Assembly: GCF_900608595.1 (NCBI RefSeq)
Contig: NZ_UWYY01000012.1
Span: 62,001-126,000 of the forward strand
Origin: Promicromonospora panici
GTDB lineage: Bacteria; Actinomycetota; Actinomycetes; Actinomycetales; Cellulomonadaceae
Reading direction: 5' to 3'
Length of the DNA: 64,000 bases
How positions within the stretch are numbered: position 1 is the stretch's first letter; each line of letters starts with the position of its first letter. Both the position numbers and the translations under genes were made by a program. The notes below the pieces were generated by a model that ran no database searches, was not told the DNA's origin, and saw only the letters and a program-made list of their open reading frames with translations. This document shows positions 32,720 through 40,956 of the stretch, piece by piece.

Positions 32720-33307
32720 TCAGTAGCTTGAGCTGGTCTCGCTGAAGAAGCCTTCCCGGAACTCCGGGATGCTGAACAGCACGGCGATTCCGGCGGCCGC
32801 GAGGAGAGTCAGGCCGATCGTGACCCAGCCCGTGATGATGCCGCCGAGCGCCAGGCCGGGGTTGTCCGCCAGGCCCTCCTTGTGCGCCTTGCGGCTCAGG
32901 TGGCCCGTGATGACCGCGGGAATCGCCGCGAGGAAGCCGACGAGGCAGCTGAACAGCATGACGACGCTGAGGATGCCCAGCACGAGGGACCACACGCCGA
33001 GGGCGTTCTTCTCGGGCGGCGCGGCGTACCCGTAGGGCGCACCGTACTGCGGCGGCTGGGGCTGGGGCTGGTGCGGCCCGGGCCCGTACGCCGAACCCTG
33101 CTGATACTCGGACCCCTGCGCGGGCTGCTGAAGGTACGGCTGCTGATATGGCTGCTCGTACGGCTGCTGATAGGGGCTGGGCGGTCCCGCCTGGTCAGAT
33201 GCCGACGTCGGCGCGGAGCCGGGGTCGAACACCGGGCCGGAGGTGGCGTCCGGGGTGCTCGGCTTCGGTGGGTCGTACGGCGACTTCCACTCGTCGGGCT
33301 GGGTCAT
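32720..33307 (-). CDS. DUF4190-type membrane protein, paralogue 1 (type B)
   Basis: A 195-residue protein with a Pro/Gln/Tyr-rich cytoplasmic N-terminus (PYQQPYEQPYQQPYLQQP) and a C-terminal DUF4190 domain with two hydrophobic helices (GVWSLVLGILSVVMLFSCLV, and GGIITGWVTIGLTLLAAAG). The conserved loop HLSRKAHKEGLADN separates them. ATG 33307 is preceded by AAGGTAGGACC. It is most like paralogue 3 (SLVLGIL, GHLSRKA / GHKSRKA). Function is unknown. Confidence 0.82.
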   Translation of the reverse strand: MTQPDEWKSPYDPPKPSTPDATSGPVFDPGSAPTSASDQAGPPSPYQQPYEQPYQQPYLQQPAQGSEYQQGSAYGPGPHQPQPQPPQYGAPYGYAAPPEKNALGVWSLVLGILSVVMLFSCLVGFLAAIPAVITGHLSRKAHKEGLADNPGLALGGIITGWVTIGLTLLAAAGIAVLFSIPEFREGFFSETSSSY

Positions 33308-33331
33308 GGTCCTACCTTCCACGTAGTGCCT

Positions 33332-33357
33332 GCCAGGCGCTGTGCACCGCGCCTGGC
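33332..33357 (-). terminator. Hairpin between DUF4190 paralogues 2 and 1
   Basis: GCCAGGCGC (33332-33340) and GCGCCTGGC (33349-33357) form a perfect 9-bp stem with an 8-nt loop, 14 nt after the stop of paralogue 2. Confidence 0.6.
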
Positions 33358-33370
33358 GGGCCTGATCGAG

Positions 33371-33904
33371 TTATGCCTGGGAGACCGAGAACGCCGCGCC
33401 GAGAAGCCCGAAGATCAGGATGGCGACCCACCACAGCACAAAGGCGCCGACCAGCCCCACATTGATCCAGCCCAGGATGAGTCCCGCCGTCGCGGACCCG
33501 GTGTTGTTCGCCAGGCCTTCCCGGATCGCCTTCCTGCTGGCGTTCCCGGTGACTATCGCGACGATGCCGAGGACGAGCGGGCAGAGGATCCAGCTCAGGA
33601 TGCCGGTCACCAGCGACCAGACGCCCAGGTCGTTCTTCGGCGGCGCGGCCGGGTAGCCGTACGGCGAGGGCGGGCCGTACTGGTACTGAGGCGGGCCCTG
33701 CGGCGCGTGGGGCTGCAGCTGTCCCGAGGGGTACTGGCCGGAGGGAAACTGCCCCGACGGGTACTGCACGGGATGCCCGTACGCCGGACCGGCAGGCGGC
33801 GGCGAGGGCGTGAGCGGGGTCTGTGGCTGCTCTCCCGGCGGCTGCGGGACAGCCGGCTGGTTCGGCGGGTCGTGCGGGGAGTACCCGTCGTCGGGCTGGG
33901 TCAT
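33371..33904 (-). CDS. DUF4190-type membrane protein, paralogue 2 (type A)
   Basis: A 177-residue protein: Pro/Gln-rich N-terminus with YPSGQ repeats, then PPKNDLGVWSLVTGILSWIL and GLILGWINVGLVGAFVLWW as the two membrane helices, with the loop NASRKAIREGLANN between. It is most like paralogue 4 (PPKNDL, CPLVLGI, GLILGWIN). ATG 33904. Function is unknown. Confidence 0.82.
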   Translation of the reverse strand: MTQPDDGYSPHDPPNQPAVPQPPGEQPQTPLTPSPPPAGPAYGHPVQYPSGQFPSGQYPSGQLQPHAPQGPPQYQYGPPSPYGYPAAPPKNDLGVWSLVTGILSWILCPLVLGIVAIVTGNASRKAIREGLANNTGSATAGLILGWINVGLVGAFVLWWVAILIFGLLGAAFSVSQA

Positions 33905-33956
33905 CGTGCGGCCTTCCGGGCTCGGCCACGCCATGCGGCGCGGACAGGAGAGAGCG

Positions 33957-34011
33957 GGTCAGCCCGCCGTACCCCCGAGGGAGATCGCACCTCGGATGCG
34001 GCGGGCTGACC
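33957..34011 (-). terminator. Strong hairpin between DUF4190 paralogues 3 and 2
   Basis: A perfect 13-bp stem (GGTCAGCCCGCCG at 33957-33969, CGGCGGGCTGACC at 33999-34011) encloses an inner CCGAGG/CCTCGG stem. It starts 18 nt after the paralogue 3 stop. Confidence 0.75.
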
Positions 34012-34028
34012 GACGGCAGGGAGTTGAC

Positions 34029-34628
34029 TCAGCCGTTCTCGAGGTTCTCGAGCTCGTCCATCAATTCTTCGAGCTCAGGATCCATGGTCTGACCCGTGTC
34101 GCCGAGCTCCTGCTCGTAGCCCTCCTGGAGCTCCTCCTGGAACGCCGGGTCGTTGACCGCCGTGGCCGCGAAGATCGCCCCGACGACGAGGAAGCCGACC
34201 ACGATCGTGGTCCACGCGATACCGACCCAGCCGGTGACGATGCCCACGAGGCCCATGGCGCCGTTGTCGGCCTGGCCCTCCTGCTGGGCCTTGCGGCTCT
34301 TGTGGCCGGTGATGATCGCGGCGATGCCCGTGAGGATGCCGCAGCCCAGCACGGCAAGGATGCCCAGCACGAGCGACCACACACCGAGGTTGTTCTTCGG
34401 CAGCGGTGCGGCGCCGTACGGCTGGCCGCCCTGCGCGTAGACCGGCCCCTGCTCCTCGTACGGCTGCTGCCCGTAGGGCTGCTGCTGGTACGGCTGCTGC
34501 CCATAGGGCTGCTGCTCGTAGGGCGTGGGCTGCCCGGGAACCGCGCCCGACGGCGGTGTGGCTGGCTGTCCCTGCTCGGGCTGCTGCGGCGGGTCGTAAG
34601 GTGACTGGCCGCCGTCAGGCTGGGTCAT
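34029..34628 (-). CDS. DUF4190-type membrane protein, paralogue 3 (type B)
   Basis: A 199-residue protein: N-terminus with QQPYGQQPYQQQPYGQQPY repeats, two membrane helices (GVWSLVLGILAVLGCGILTG and GIVTGWVGIAWTTIVVGFLV) and loop HKSRKAQQEGQADN. Unlike the others it ends in an acidic helical tail (LGDTGQTMDPELEELMDELE). ATG 34628 begins MTQPDGGQSPYDPP, like paralogues 1 and 2. Function is unknown. Confidence 0.82.
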   Translation of the reverse strand: MTQPDGGQSPYDPPQQPEQGQPATPPSGAVPGQPTPYEQQPYGQQPYQQQPYGQQPYEEQGPVYAQGGQPYGAAPLPKNNLGVWSLVLGILAVLGCGILTGIAAIITGHKSRKAQQEGQADNGAMGLVGIVTGWVGIAWTTIVVGFLVVGAIFAATAVNDPAFQEELQEGYEQELGDTGQTMDPELEELMDELENLENG

Positions 34629-34723
34629 CGTGCTGCCTCTCTGCTTACGGGGGACCGGGGCTGATCCGGCCCGGAAGAGCCAAACCTACAGGCAGGAGAC
34701 CCCTGCAAGCAGGAAAAACGCAC

Positions 34724-34737
34724 GGGTAGATCTACCC
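34724..34737 (-). terminator. Rho-independent-like terminator after DUF4190 paralogue 4
   Basis: GGGTAGATCTACCC is a perfect 14-bp palindrome. On the minus strand it is followed by GTGCGTTTTTCC, giving a stem plus T-run 22 nt after the paralogue 4 stop. Confidence 0.65.
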
Positions 34738-34758
34738 AAGGTCCATGCAGGTCAGAGG

Positions 34759-35301
34759 TCAGTAATCGCCGTAGCGGTCCATGTCGTTCATGTCGCCCCA
34801 CTCGCCGAAACCACCGGACAGCAGCCCGGCGCCCAGCAGGACGATGAAGAGCACGACGGCCACGAGCACCAGCGCCACGTTGATCCAGCCCAGGATCAGG
34901 CCGGCCGTCCCCATCCCGCGGTTGTTCGCGAGACCCTGGTCCGCGGCCTTTCGGCTCATGGTGCCCGTCACGATCGCGGCGATACCGAGCACCAGCGGGC
35001 AGAACACGTAGCTGAGGATGCCCGTGATCAGCGACCAGACGGCCAGGTCGTTCTTGGGCGGGGACTGCGCGTGCCCGTACTGGGACACGGCAGGCGCTGC
35101 CGGCTGGCCGTAGGCCCCGGGCGCGCCGGGCTGCCCGTAGGGTGCATTCGCGTCGCCCTGCTCGGACGGAGCGCCCGGGCCCGGGTCGGCCGGACCGGCC
35201 TGCGCCGGCTCCGCCCCGGACGACTCCGACACCGGCTGCGTGGGCGGCGTCTCGGGGTCTGGCTTGGGCTCGTACGGCGTGCCACCGTCGTTCTGGGTCA
35301 T
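34759..35301 (-). CDS. DUF4190-type membrane protein, paralogue 4 (type A)
   Basis: A 180-residue protein: Pro/Ala/Gly-rich N-terminus, then PPKNDLAVWSLITGILSYVF and GLILGWINVALVLVAVVLFI as the two membrane helices, loop TMSRKAADQGLANN, and an acidic Gly/Asp C-terminus (GEWGDMNDMDRYGDY). It matches paralogue 2 in the helices. ATG 35301. Function is unknown. Confidence 0.82.
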   Translation of the reverse strand: MTQNDGGTPYEPKPDPETPPTQPVSESSGAEPAQAGPADPGPGAPSEQGDANAPYGQPGAPGAYGQPAAPAVSQYGHAQSPPKNDLAVWSLITGILSYVFCPLVLGIAAIVTGTMSRKAADQGLANNRGMGTAGLILGWINVALVLVAVVLFIVLLGAGLLSGGFGEWGDMNDMDRYGDY

Positions 35302-35400
35302 CAGGCTGCCTTCCTGGTCACGGAGCCAGGGGACGTCGGGACCGGCGCCCCTCCACCACTTAACCAGCCTGAGGGCAGACCCGCCCGGGAAACGCGCCGG

Positions 35401-36174
35401 TCAAACCGGCTCCCAGGTCTCCACCTCGTGCACCACCACGAAACCGAGCCGCTCGTAGACGCGGCGCGCGGCGGCGTTGTCGTCGTACAGCCCGAGCGTC
35501 ACCAGCCCGCGCTCGGCGACGCCGTCCGCCGTCATGCGCGCCGTCAGCGCACCGGCGTACCCGCGGCCGCGGAACGCTGGAAGGGTCCCGATCGAGCCGA
35601 GGTGGACGGCGCCGCCCGGGACCGAGGTGGCCGAGCCGACGGCGGCCAGCACTCCGGCGGCACCTTCTGGGCCGTCCGACGGCGCCAGCACCCCGTACCA
35701 GCGGGCGTCGCGCGCGCCGGGACCACGCGCACCCGGGTTGGCCTCGGCGAGCAGGGCGGCGATCTCGTCCGCGTCGCGGTCCGGATCGAGCTCCGCCACG
35801 GCTGCCGCGCCGGTGTCGGGCACGGACGGCGCAGTCTCGGCGACCATCCGGTCCCAGGTCGCGGCGGGCCCGAGGCCCCAGCCGGAGAGGATCTGCCCGG
35901 CCAGGGCCCCGGTACCGCGGGTGACGGTCACGCCGCGCACCGTGTCCTCGGGCACGATCGCGCCCAGCAACCTCGCCAGGCGCTCCGGCCGGCCGACGGC
36001 GGTGAACGCCGTGCCCGCCCGCTCGCCCGTCCGGTCCACGAGCTCGACGACGGCGGCAGCACCGGCGTCGTCGGGACCGGTGCTGTCCGTCCACGACCGC
36101 CTGACCTCGGAAAAGCTCCGAGAGCGGACCCGGAGGAAGATGTGGTCGAGCCCGTGGCCGGCCAGCCGGGTCAC
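35401..36174 (-). CDS. GNAT-family N-acetyltransferase
   Basis: A 257-residue acetyltransferase. The C-terminal GNAT fold has the acetyl-CoA loop [14 protein letters not shown] and the strand-helix pair [19 protein letters not shown]. The N-terminal half (about 1-120) is a divergent GNAT-like or unknown domain. GTG 36174 overlaps the aspS stop by 4 nt (GTGA), so translation is coupled to aspS. The longer frame to 36702 is antisense-frame overlap with aspS and not coding. The substrate is unknown. Confidence 0.85.
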   Translation of the reverse strand: MTRLAGHGLDHIFLRVRSRSFSEVRRSWTDSTGPDDAGAAAVVELVDRTGERAGTAFTAVGRPERLARLLGAIVPEDTVRGVTVTRGTGALAGQILSGWGLGPAATWDRMVAETAPSVPDTGAAAVAELDPDRDADEIAALLAEANPGARGPGARDARWYGVLAPSDGPEGAAGVLAAVGSATSVPGGAVHLGSIGTLPAFRGRGYAGALTARMTADGVAERGLVTLGLYDDNAAARRVYERLGFVVVHEVETWEPV

Positions 36175-37961
36175 GCCCGGGAGGCCGCCACCGGCGCGGC
36201 GGCCTCGGGCGTGAAGTCCACCCCGGCCTCCTTGCGCTGCTCCGGCGTGATCGGCGCCGGCGCCGCGGTCAGCGGGTCGAACCCGCCACCCGACTTCGGG
36301 AACGCGATGACGTCGCGGATCGACGGCGACTTCGTCAGCAGCGCGACGATGCGGTCCCAGCCGAACGCGATGCCCCCGTGCGGTGGGGCGCCGAACGCGA
36401 AGGCGTCGAGCAGGAAGCCGAACTTCTCCTCGGCCTCCTCGTGCCCGATGCCCATCACCTCGAAGACGCGCTCCTGCACGTCCCGGCGATGGATACGGAT
36501 CGAGCCGCCGCCGATCTCGTTGCCGTTGCAGACGATGTCGTACGCGTAGGCCAGGGCCTCGCCCGGCTTCTTCTCGAACGAGTCGATCCACTCCGGGGTC
36601 GGCGACGTGAAGGCGTGGTGCACCGCGGTCCAGGCGGACGAGCCGAGGTCGACGTCGTCGTCCTCGCCGGCCGGCTTGAACAGGGGCGCGTCGACCACCC
36701 ACACGAACGACCAGGCGTCCTCGTCGATCTCGCCGGTCTTGTGCGCGATCTCGAGGCGGGCCGCGCCGAGCAGGGCGCGCGCCTCCGACGTCTTGCCGGC
36801 GGCGAAGAACACGGCGTCACCCGGGGCCGCGCCGGTCACCGTGGCGAGGTGCTCGCGCTCTCCGTCGGACAGGTTCTTGGCGACCGGGCCGCCGAGCTCG
36901 CCCTCCTCCGAGAACGTCACGTAGGCGAGGCCGCGGGCCCCGCGCTGCTTGGCCCACTCCTGCCAGGCGTCGAACTGCCTGCGCGGCTGCGCGGCCCCGC
37001 CCTTCATGACGACGGCGCCCACGTACTCCGCCTGGAAGACACGGAACGGGGTGTTCTTGAAGTAGTCGGTGAGCTCGACGATCGGGTTGCCGAAGCGCAG
37101 GTCCGGCTTGTCCGTGCCGTACAAGCGCATCGCCTCGTGGAACGTGATGCGCGGGATCGGCGTCGTGATCTTGTGGCCGATCAGGTCCCACAGCGCGCCG
37201 AGGATCTTCTCGGCCAGTGCGATCACGTCGTCCTGCTCCACGAAGCTCATCTCGACATCGAGCTGGGTGAACTCCGGCTGACGGTCCGCGCGGAAGTCCT
37301 CGTCGCGGTAGCAGCGGGCGATCTGGTAGTAGCGCTCCATGCCGCTGACCATCAGCAGCTGCTTGAAGAGCTGCGGCGACTGCGGCAGGGCGTACCAGGA
37401 GCCGGGCGCCAGGCGCGCCGGGACCAGGAAGTCGCGGGCGCCCTCGGGCGTCGACCGGGTCAGCGTCGGCGTCTCGATCTCGACGAAGTCCTCCGCGTCG
37501 AGCACGGCGCGCGCGGCCTGGTTCACCTTGGAGCGCAGGCGGAGCGCGGCGGCCGGGGCCGGACGGCGCAGGTCGAGGTAGCGGTGCTTGAGGCGCGCCT
37601 CCTCGCCGATGACCTCGGTCTCGGCGAGCGCGGTGGACACCTGGAACGGCAGCGGAGCGGACTCGTTGAGCGTGACGACCTCGGTCGCGACGACCTCGAT
37701 CTCGCCGGTGGCGAGGTTGGGGTTGGCGTTGCCCTCGGGGCGGCGGCCGACCTCACCGGTGACCCGCAGCACGTACTCGGCGCGCAGCGGGTGGGCGATC
37801 TCCTCGTCGCGGATGACCACCTGGGCGATGCCGGACGCGTCGCGCAGGTCGATGAACGCCACTCCCCCGTGATCACGGCGGCGATCGACCCAGCCCGTGA
37901 GGGTGACGGTCTGGCCGATGTGCTCGGCCCGTAGTGAGCCGGCCGTGTGGGTGCGGAGCAC
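36171..37961 (-). CDS. aspS: Aspartyl-tRNA synthetase
   Basis: A 596-residue class IIb synthetase charging tRNA-Asp (possibly also tRNA-Asn). It has an N-terminal OB anticodon-binding domain ([20 protein letters not shown]), motif 2 ([20 protein letters not shown]), a bacterial GAD insertion (about 300-410) and motif 3 ([14 protein letters not shown]). GTG 37961 follows AAAGGAA and matches the usual LRTHTAG start. It corresponds to Rv2572c, the first member of the second core block. Confidence 0.97.
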   Translation of the reverse strand: MLRTHTAGSLRAEHIGQTVTLTGWVDRRRDHGGVAFIDLRDASGIAQVVIRDEEIAHPLRAEYVLRVTGEVGRRPEGNANPNLATGEIEVVATEVVTLNESAPLPFQVSTALAETEVIGEEARLKHRYLDLRRPAPAAALRLRSKVNQAARAVLDAEDFVEIETPTLTRSTPEGARDFLVPARLAPGSWYALPQSPQLFKQLLMVSGMERYYQIARCYRDEDFRADRQPEFTQLDVEMSFVEQDDVIALAEKILGALWDLIGHKITTPIPRITFHEAMRLYGTDKPDLRFGNPIVELTDYFKNTPFRVFQAEYVGAVVMKGGAAQPRRQFDAWQEWAKQRGARGLAYVTFSEEGELGGPVAKNLSDGEREHLATVTGAAPGDAVFFAAGKTSEARALLGAARLEIAHKTGEIDEDAWSFVWVVDAPLFKPAGEDDDVDLGSSAWTAVHHAFTSPTPEWIDSFEKKPGEALAYAYDIVCNGNEIGGGSIRIHRRDVQERVFEVMGIGHEEAEEKFGFLLDAFAFGAPPHGGIAFGWDRIVALLTKSPSIRDVIAFPKSGGGFDPLTAAPAPITPEQRKEAGVDFTPEAAAPVAASRA

Positions 37962-38175
37962 GGAGAGGTTCCTTTCGTACGGAAGGTGAGTGCCGCCGTC
38001 GGGCACCCTGGCGGGTTGGACGACGGCGTGTGGGCGCCCTGGGGCGCGCAGGCGAGTCTAGTCGGTGGCGACTGGCGGCGGGCTCCAGCAACCACTCGGC
38101 AACCTCCGGCGGACCGGCCCGGCCGACGTGTGCCGCAGGTGGGTGAAACCCCCAGCCCCGTCGAAGACGGATTTT

Positions 38176-38207
38176 CGTGGCATTACCCGCCACGGGTCGA
38201 CTATCCT
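38176..38207 (+). promoter_or_regulatory. Candidate promoter/operator of the toxin locus
   Basis: CGTGGC (38176-38181) and GCCACG (38189-38194) form an inverted repeat just upstream of TATCCT (38202-38207), a plausible -10, 24 nt before the WXG100-like ATG. The rest of the 269-bp gap to aspS holds nothing else I can support. Confidence 0.4.
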
Positions 38208-38230
38208 CCCTGGTCAGGAGGGGGTGCCCG

Positions 38231-38545
38231 ATGGCTGATCTAAGTGTTGACCTTGATGCGGTACGCGAGCTGGGTTCGAGCCTGACGACGGTGGCGAACG
38301 AGTTCGAGAACGCGAACACGAACAGCGACCGCATCGCGGAGGCGGTCGGACACGGCGGGCTCGCGGACGTGGTGCGGGACTTCGCGCACAAGTGGGATGA
38401 CACCCGCGCGAAGATGACCGAGAATCTGCGGATGCTGGCCGACGCGTCGACTCAGGTGGCTGAGGCGTTCACCGATGTGGACACGGACCTGGCCAAGTCG
38501 ATGGAGGGCAACGACGCCCCCACCGGCTCCGGGGGTCCCGTGTGA
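38231..38545 (+). CDS. WXG100-like small helical protein
   Basis: A 104-residue helical-hairpin protein of ESX/WXG100 size: two helices (VDLDAVRELGSSLTTVANEF and DVVRDFAHKWDDTRAKMTEN) joined near GHGGLAD, and a flexible C-terminus. A Trp lies near the turn region but the exact WxG is absent. Such proteins act as secretion partners or chaperones for type VII toxins. ATG 38231 has AGGAGGGGG. The stop overlaps the toxin start (GTGA at 38542), so the two are coupled. Confidence 0.75.
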   Translation: MADLSVDLDAVRELGSSLTTVANEFENANTNSDRIAEAVGHGGLADVVRDFAHKWDDTRAKMTENLRMLADASTQVAEAFTDVDTDLAKSMEGNDAPTGSGGPV

Positions 38546-40371
38546 GGCCAGCTGACTGGTCGCCGGTGGGGCTGGACGCTGACCCCACACCCGGCGACCC
38601 GGTACTTGTGCTGTCCGGTGGGCAGGAGTATCTGGAGGTCGCGGACTCGATCGACAACGCCGCCTCGGCGATGAGTCGCCTGGACGTCGAGGGCACCATC
38701 TCGCAGGCTGTCGATGCGTTGATGGAGACCAAGGAAGAGACCATCGGCGAGATCCGTCGAGCCCACGGCCGGTACGTCGCCGCGGGTGACGCCCTGGTCG
38801 GGTACGCGGACGCGTTGGAACGGGTGCAGTCCGAGACCCTGGCCGCGCTGGAGCAGGCGCGTACCGCGCGGGATGCGGCGGATGCGGCGTCGGGGTCGAA
38901 GGACCGGTGGCAGGAGATGGCCGACTCCGCGACCGACGAGAGCGAGAAGCAGGAGTATCAGCAGAAGGCTGATCAGGCCGGTGATGACGCCGATCAGGCG
39001 GCCGGGACGATCAGCTCGGCGCAGGGCACGATCGAGACCGCGGTCTCGGACCGGGACCGGGCCGCCGAGAATGCGATCGACCAGATCGAGGAGATCACCA
39101 GCTCGGATGATCTGAACGACGGATGGTGGGAGGACTGGGGCTCCAAGCTCGTCGCCGCCATTGCGGATATCGCCGACATGATCTCCACCATCGCCGGGAT
39201 CCTGGCACTGATCGTCGCGTTCATCCCCGTGATCGGCACCGCCCTCGCCGGAGTGCTCATAGTGATCGCGGCAGTCGCGGCGATCGTGTCCGCCCTGGCG
39301 AACATCACGCTCGCGGCCACCGGGGAGCGTTCCTGGGCCGAGGCCGGCATCGCGATCGCAGGAGCCGCCCTGTCGCTGATCGGGCTCGGCGCCGCGGCCA
39401 AGGCCATCAAGGGCCTCAAGGGCGTCAAGTGCCTGTTCGGCAAGTGCTTCGTCGCAGGCACTCTGATCCATACTTCCGAGGGCGAGCGGCCGATCGAGGA
39501 GATCCGGGTCGGTGAGAAGGTCTGGGCCCGCAACCTCGCCACCGGCCTGGACGAGCTGCACCTGGTGGAGGAGACGTTCGTCCGGCAGACCACGACGCTG
39601 TACCACCTCACCGTCGCCGGTTCGGTGGTCACGACGACCGACGAGCACCCGTTCATGGTGCAGAACATGGGCTGGATCCTGGCCCGCGACCTGCAGCGCG
39701 GCGACATCCTGGTCACCCCCGAGGGCACCGCCACCCTCGACCGGGTAGAGGTCGAGCACCGCGGCGACGCCGAGACCGTCTACAACATCCACGTCGAGAC
39801 CCACCACAACTACTTCGTCTACGCGGGCGACGTGCCCGTCCTCGTGCACAACGCCGTCCACGCGAAGGCCCTCAAGCCGAACCAGACGTACAAGATCAAG
39901 GACGCGGTCTACAAGACCGACGCCAACGGCCGCCCCTCGGGGATCGAAGCCAAGCTGACGAAGCAGAACATCGGCGGCGAGACCGACCCCAAGGTCGACC
40001 CGCTGGGCTTCGTCAGCGGCACGCACCAGCGCGGCCATCTCCACGGCGCGCAGCTCGGCGGTCCGAACGACCACGCCGCGAACTTCATCGCGCAGTTCGA
40101 CCGGGCGAACAGCCCGTGGCAGCGGGCCATCGAACGAGAGGTCCGGAAGGTCGTCGAGTCGGGCGAGGATGTGACCTACAAGGTCACGCCTCATTACGAT
40201 GGCGATGCCGTGGTCCCGTCGCAGGTTCATTACAGCGCAGAGGGTTCCAACGGGTACAAACTCGACTACACGATCGACAATCGGCCGGACCTGCCGTTGC
40301 TCTCCGACGAGGTGAAAGCGGGCAACCTCCCGAAGAACGACCACGGCTTCCGGTTCGGGAACAGGAGCTGA
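38542..40371 (+). CDS. Polymorphic toxin: helical N-domain, membrane segments, HINT, C-terminal nuclease
   Basis: A 609-residue protein. Residues 1-200 are helical and coiled-coil-rich (LXG/WXG-like targeting part). Hydrophobic segments at about 202-260 and 267-292 precede a HINT pretoxin domain (C302 in KCFVAGTLIHT to H436-N437 in VPVLVHN), the self-cleaving module used to release toxins. Residues 438-609 hold HQRGHLHGAQLGGPNDHAAN (RGH at 497-499), matching DNA/RNA non-specific endonuclease toxins that normally read DRGH; the Asp is Gln here. It lies between a WXG100-like gene and an immunity gene. Target specificity is inferred. Confidence 0.88.
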   Translation: MRPADWSPVGLDADPTPGDPVLVLSGGQEYLEVADSIDNAASAMSRLDVEGTISQAVDALMETKEETIGEIRRAHGRYVAAGDALVGYADALERVQSETLAALEQARTARDAADAASGSKDRWQEMADSATDESEKQEYQQKADQAGDDADQAAGTISSAQGTIETAVSDRDRAAENAIDQIEEITSSDDLNDGWWEDWGSKLVAAIADIADMISTIAGILALIVAFIPVIGTALAGVLIVIAAVAAIVSALANITLAATGERSWAEAGIAIAGAALSLIGLGAAAKAIKGLKGVKCLFGKCFVAGTLIHTSEGERPIEEIRVGEKVWARNLATGLDELHLVEETFVRQTTTLYHLTVAGSVVTTTDEHPFMVQNMGWILARDLQRGDILVTPEGTATLDRVEVEHRGDAETVYNIHVETHHNYFVYAGDVPVLVHNAVHAKALKPNQTYKIKDAVYKTDANGRPSGIEAKLTKQNIGGETDPKVDPLGFVSGTHQRGHLHGAQLGGPNDHAANFIAQFDRANSPWQRAIEREVRKVVESGEDVTYKVTPHYDGDAVVPSQVHYSAEGSNGYKLDYTIDNRPDLPLLSDEVKAGNLPKNDHGFRFGNRS

Positions 40372-40374
40372 CCC

Positions 40375-40908
40375 ATGAGCCTCGAAGACCTGGTCGACGC
40401 CGGCGGTCTCACCCCGCGCGAAGAGCCATTCGACTGGGAGCGCGCCGAGAGCCAGCTCCAGATCCCGATCCCCGAGGACTACCGCAGGCTCGTCGACGCC
40501 GGGGGCAGCGGGCTGTGGTTCGACTACATTCGCGTGTTCGCGCCGGACGAGCGCTATCTGAGCCGGAACCTGCTCGACTCGAACGGCGTCTTCGAGGACC
40601 TCCTGATCCTCTGGGAGGACGATCCCGAGTTCAGGCCCGCAGACCTGCCGGAGGGCGACGACGCGCGGCTGATCGCGTGGGCGAACACCGCGAACGGCGA
40701 GATGTTGTTCTGGCGCACCGAGCCCGGTGCCGACCCGGACGCCTACCCGATCTACGTCGAGAACGCGGACGGCGAGGAATGGGAGCGGTTCGACATGTCG
40801 ACCACCGACTACCTCACGGGCCTGCTGCGCGGCGAGGTGAGCAGCGAGTTCTTCTCGAGCACGTTCCTCCGCACGGATCAGGTGTTCCAGCCGTACCCGG
40901 ACCTGTGA
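40375..40908 (+). CDS. SMI1/KNR4 (SUKH)-type immunity protein
   Basis: A 177-residue protein directly downstream of the toxin (3 nt). The fold markers are the helix-loop entry LQIPIPEDYRRLVDAGGSG, LWFDYIRVFAP, and LIAWANTANGEMLFWRTEP, typical of SUKH immunity proteins that bind and block nuclease toxins. ATG 40375. No signal peptide, so it would protect the cytoplasm of the producer and its kin. The pairing with the toxin is inferred from order and family. Confidence 0.85.
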   Translation: MSLEDLVDAGGLTPREEPFDWERAESQLQIPIPEDYRRLVDAGGSGLWFDYIRVFAPDERYLSRNLLDSNGVFEDLLILWEDDPEFRPADLPEGDDARLIAWANTANGEMLFWRTEPGADPDAYPIYVENADGEEWERFDMSTTDYLTGLLRGEVSSEFFSSTFLRTDQVFQPYPDL

Positions 40909-40956
40909 CCGAATGATGCCGGCCCACGCGACCCCGGCCCACGATGAGAGGCGACG

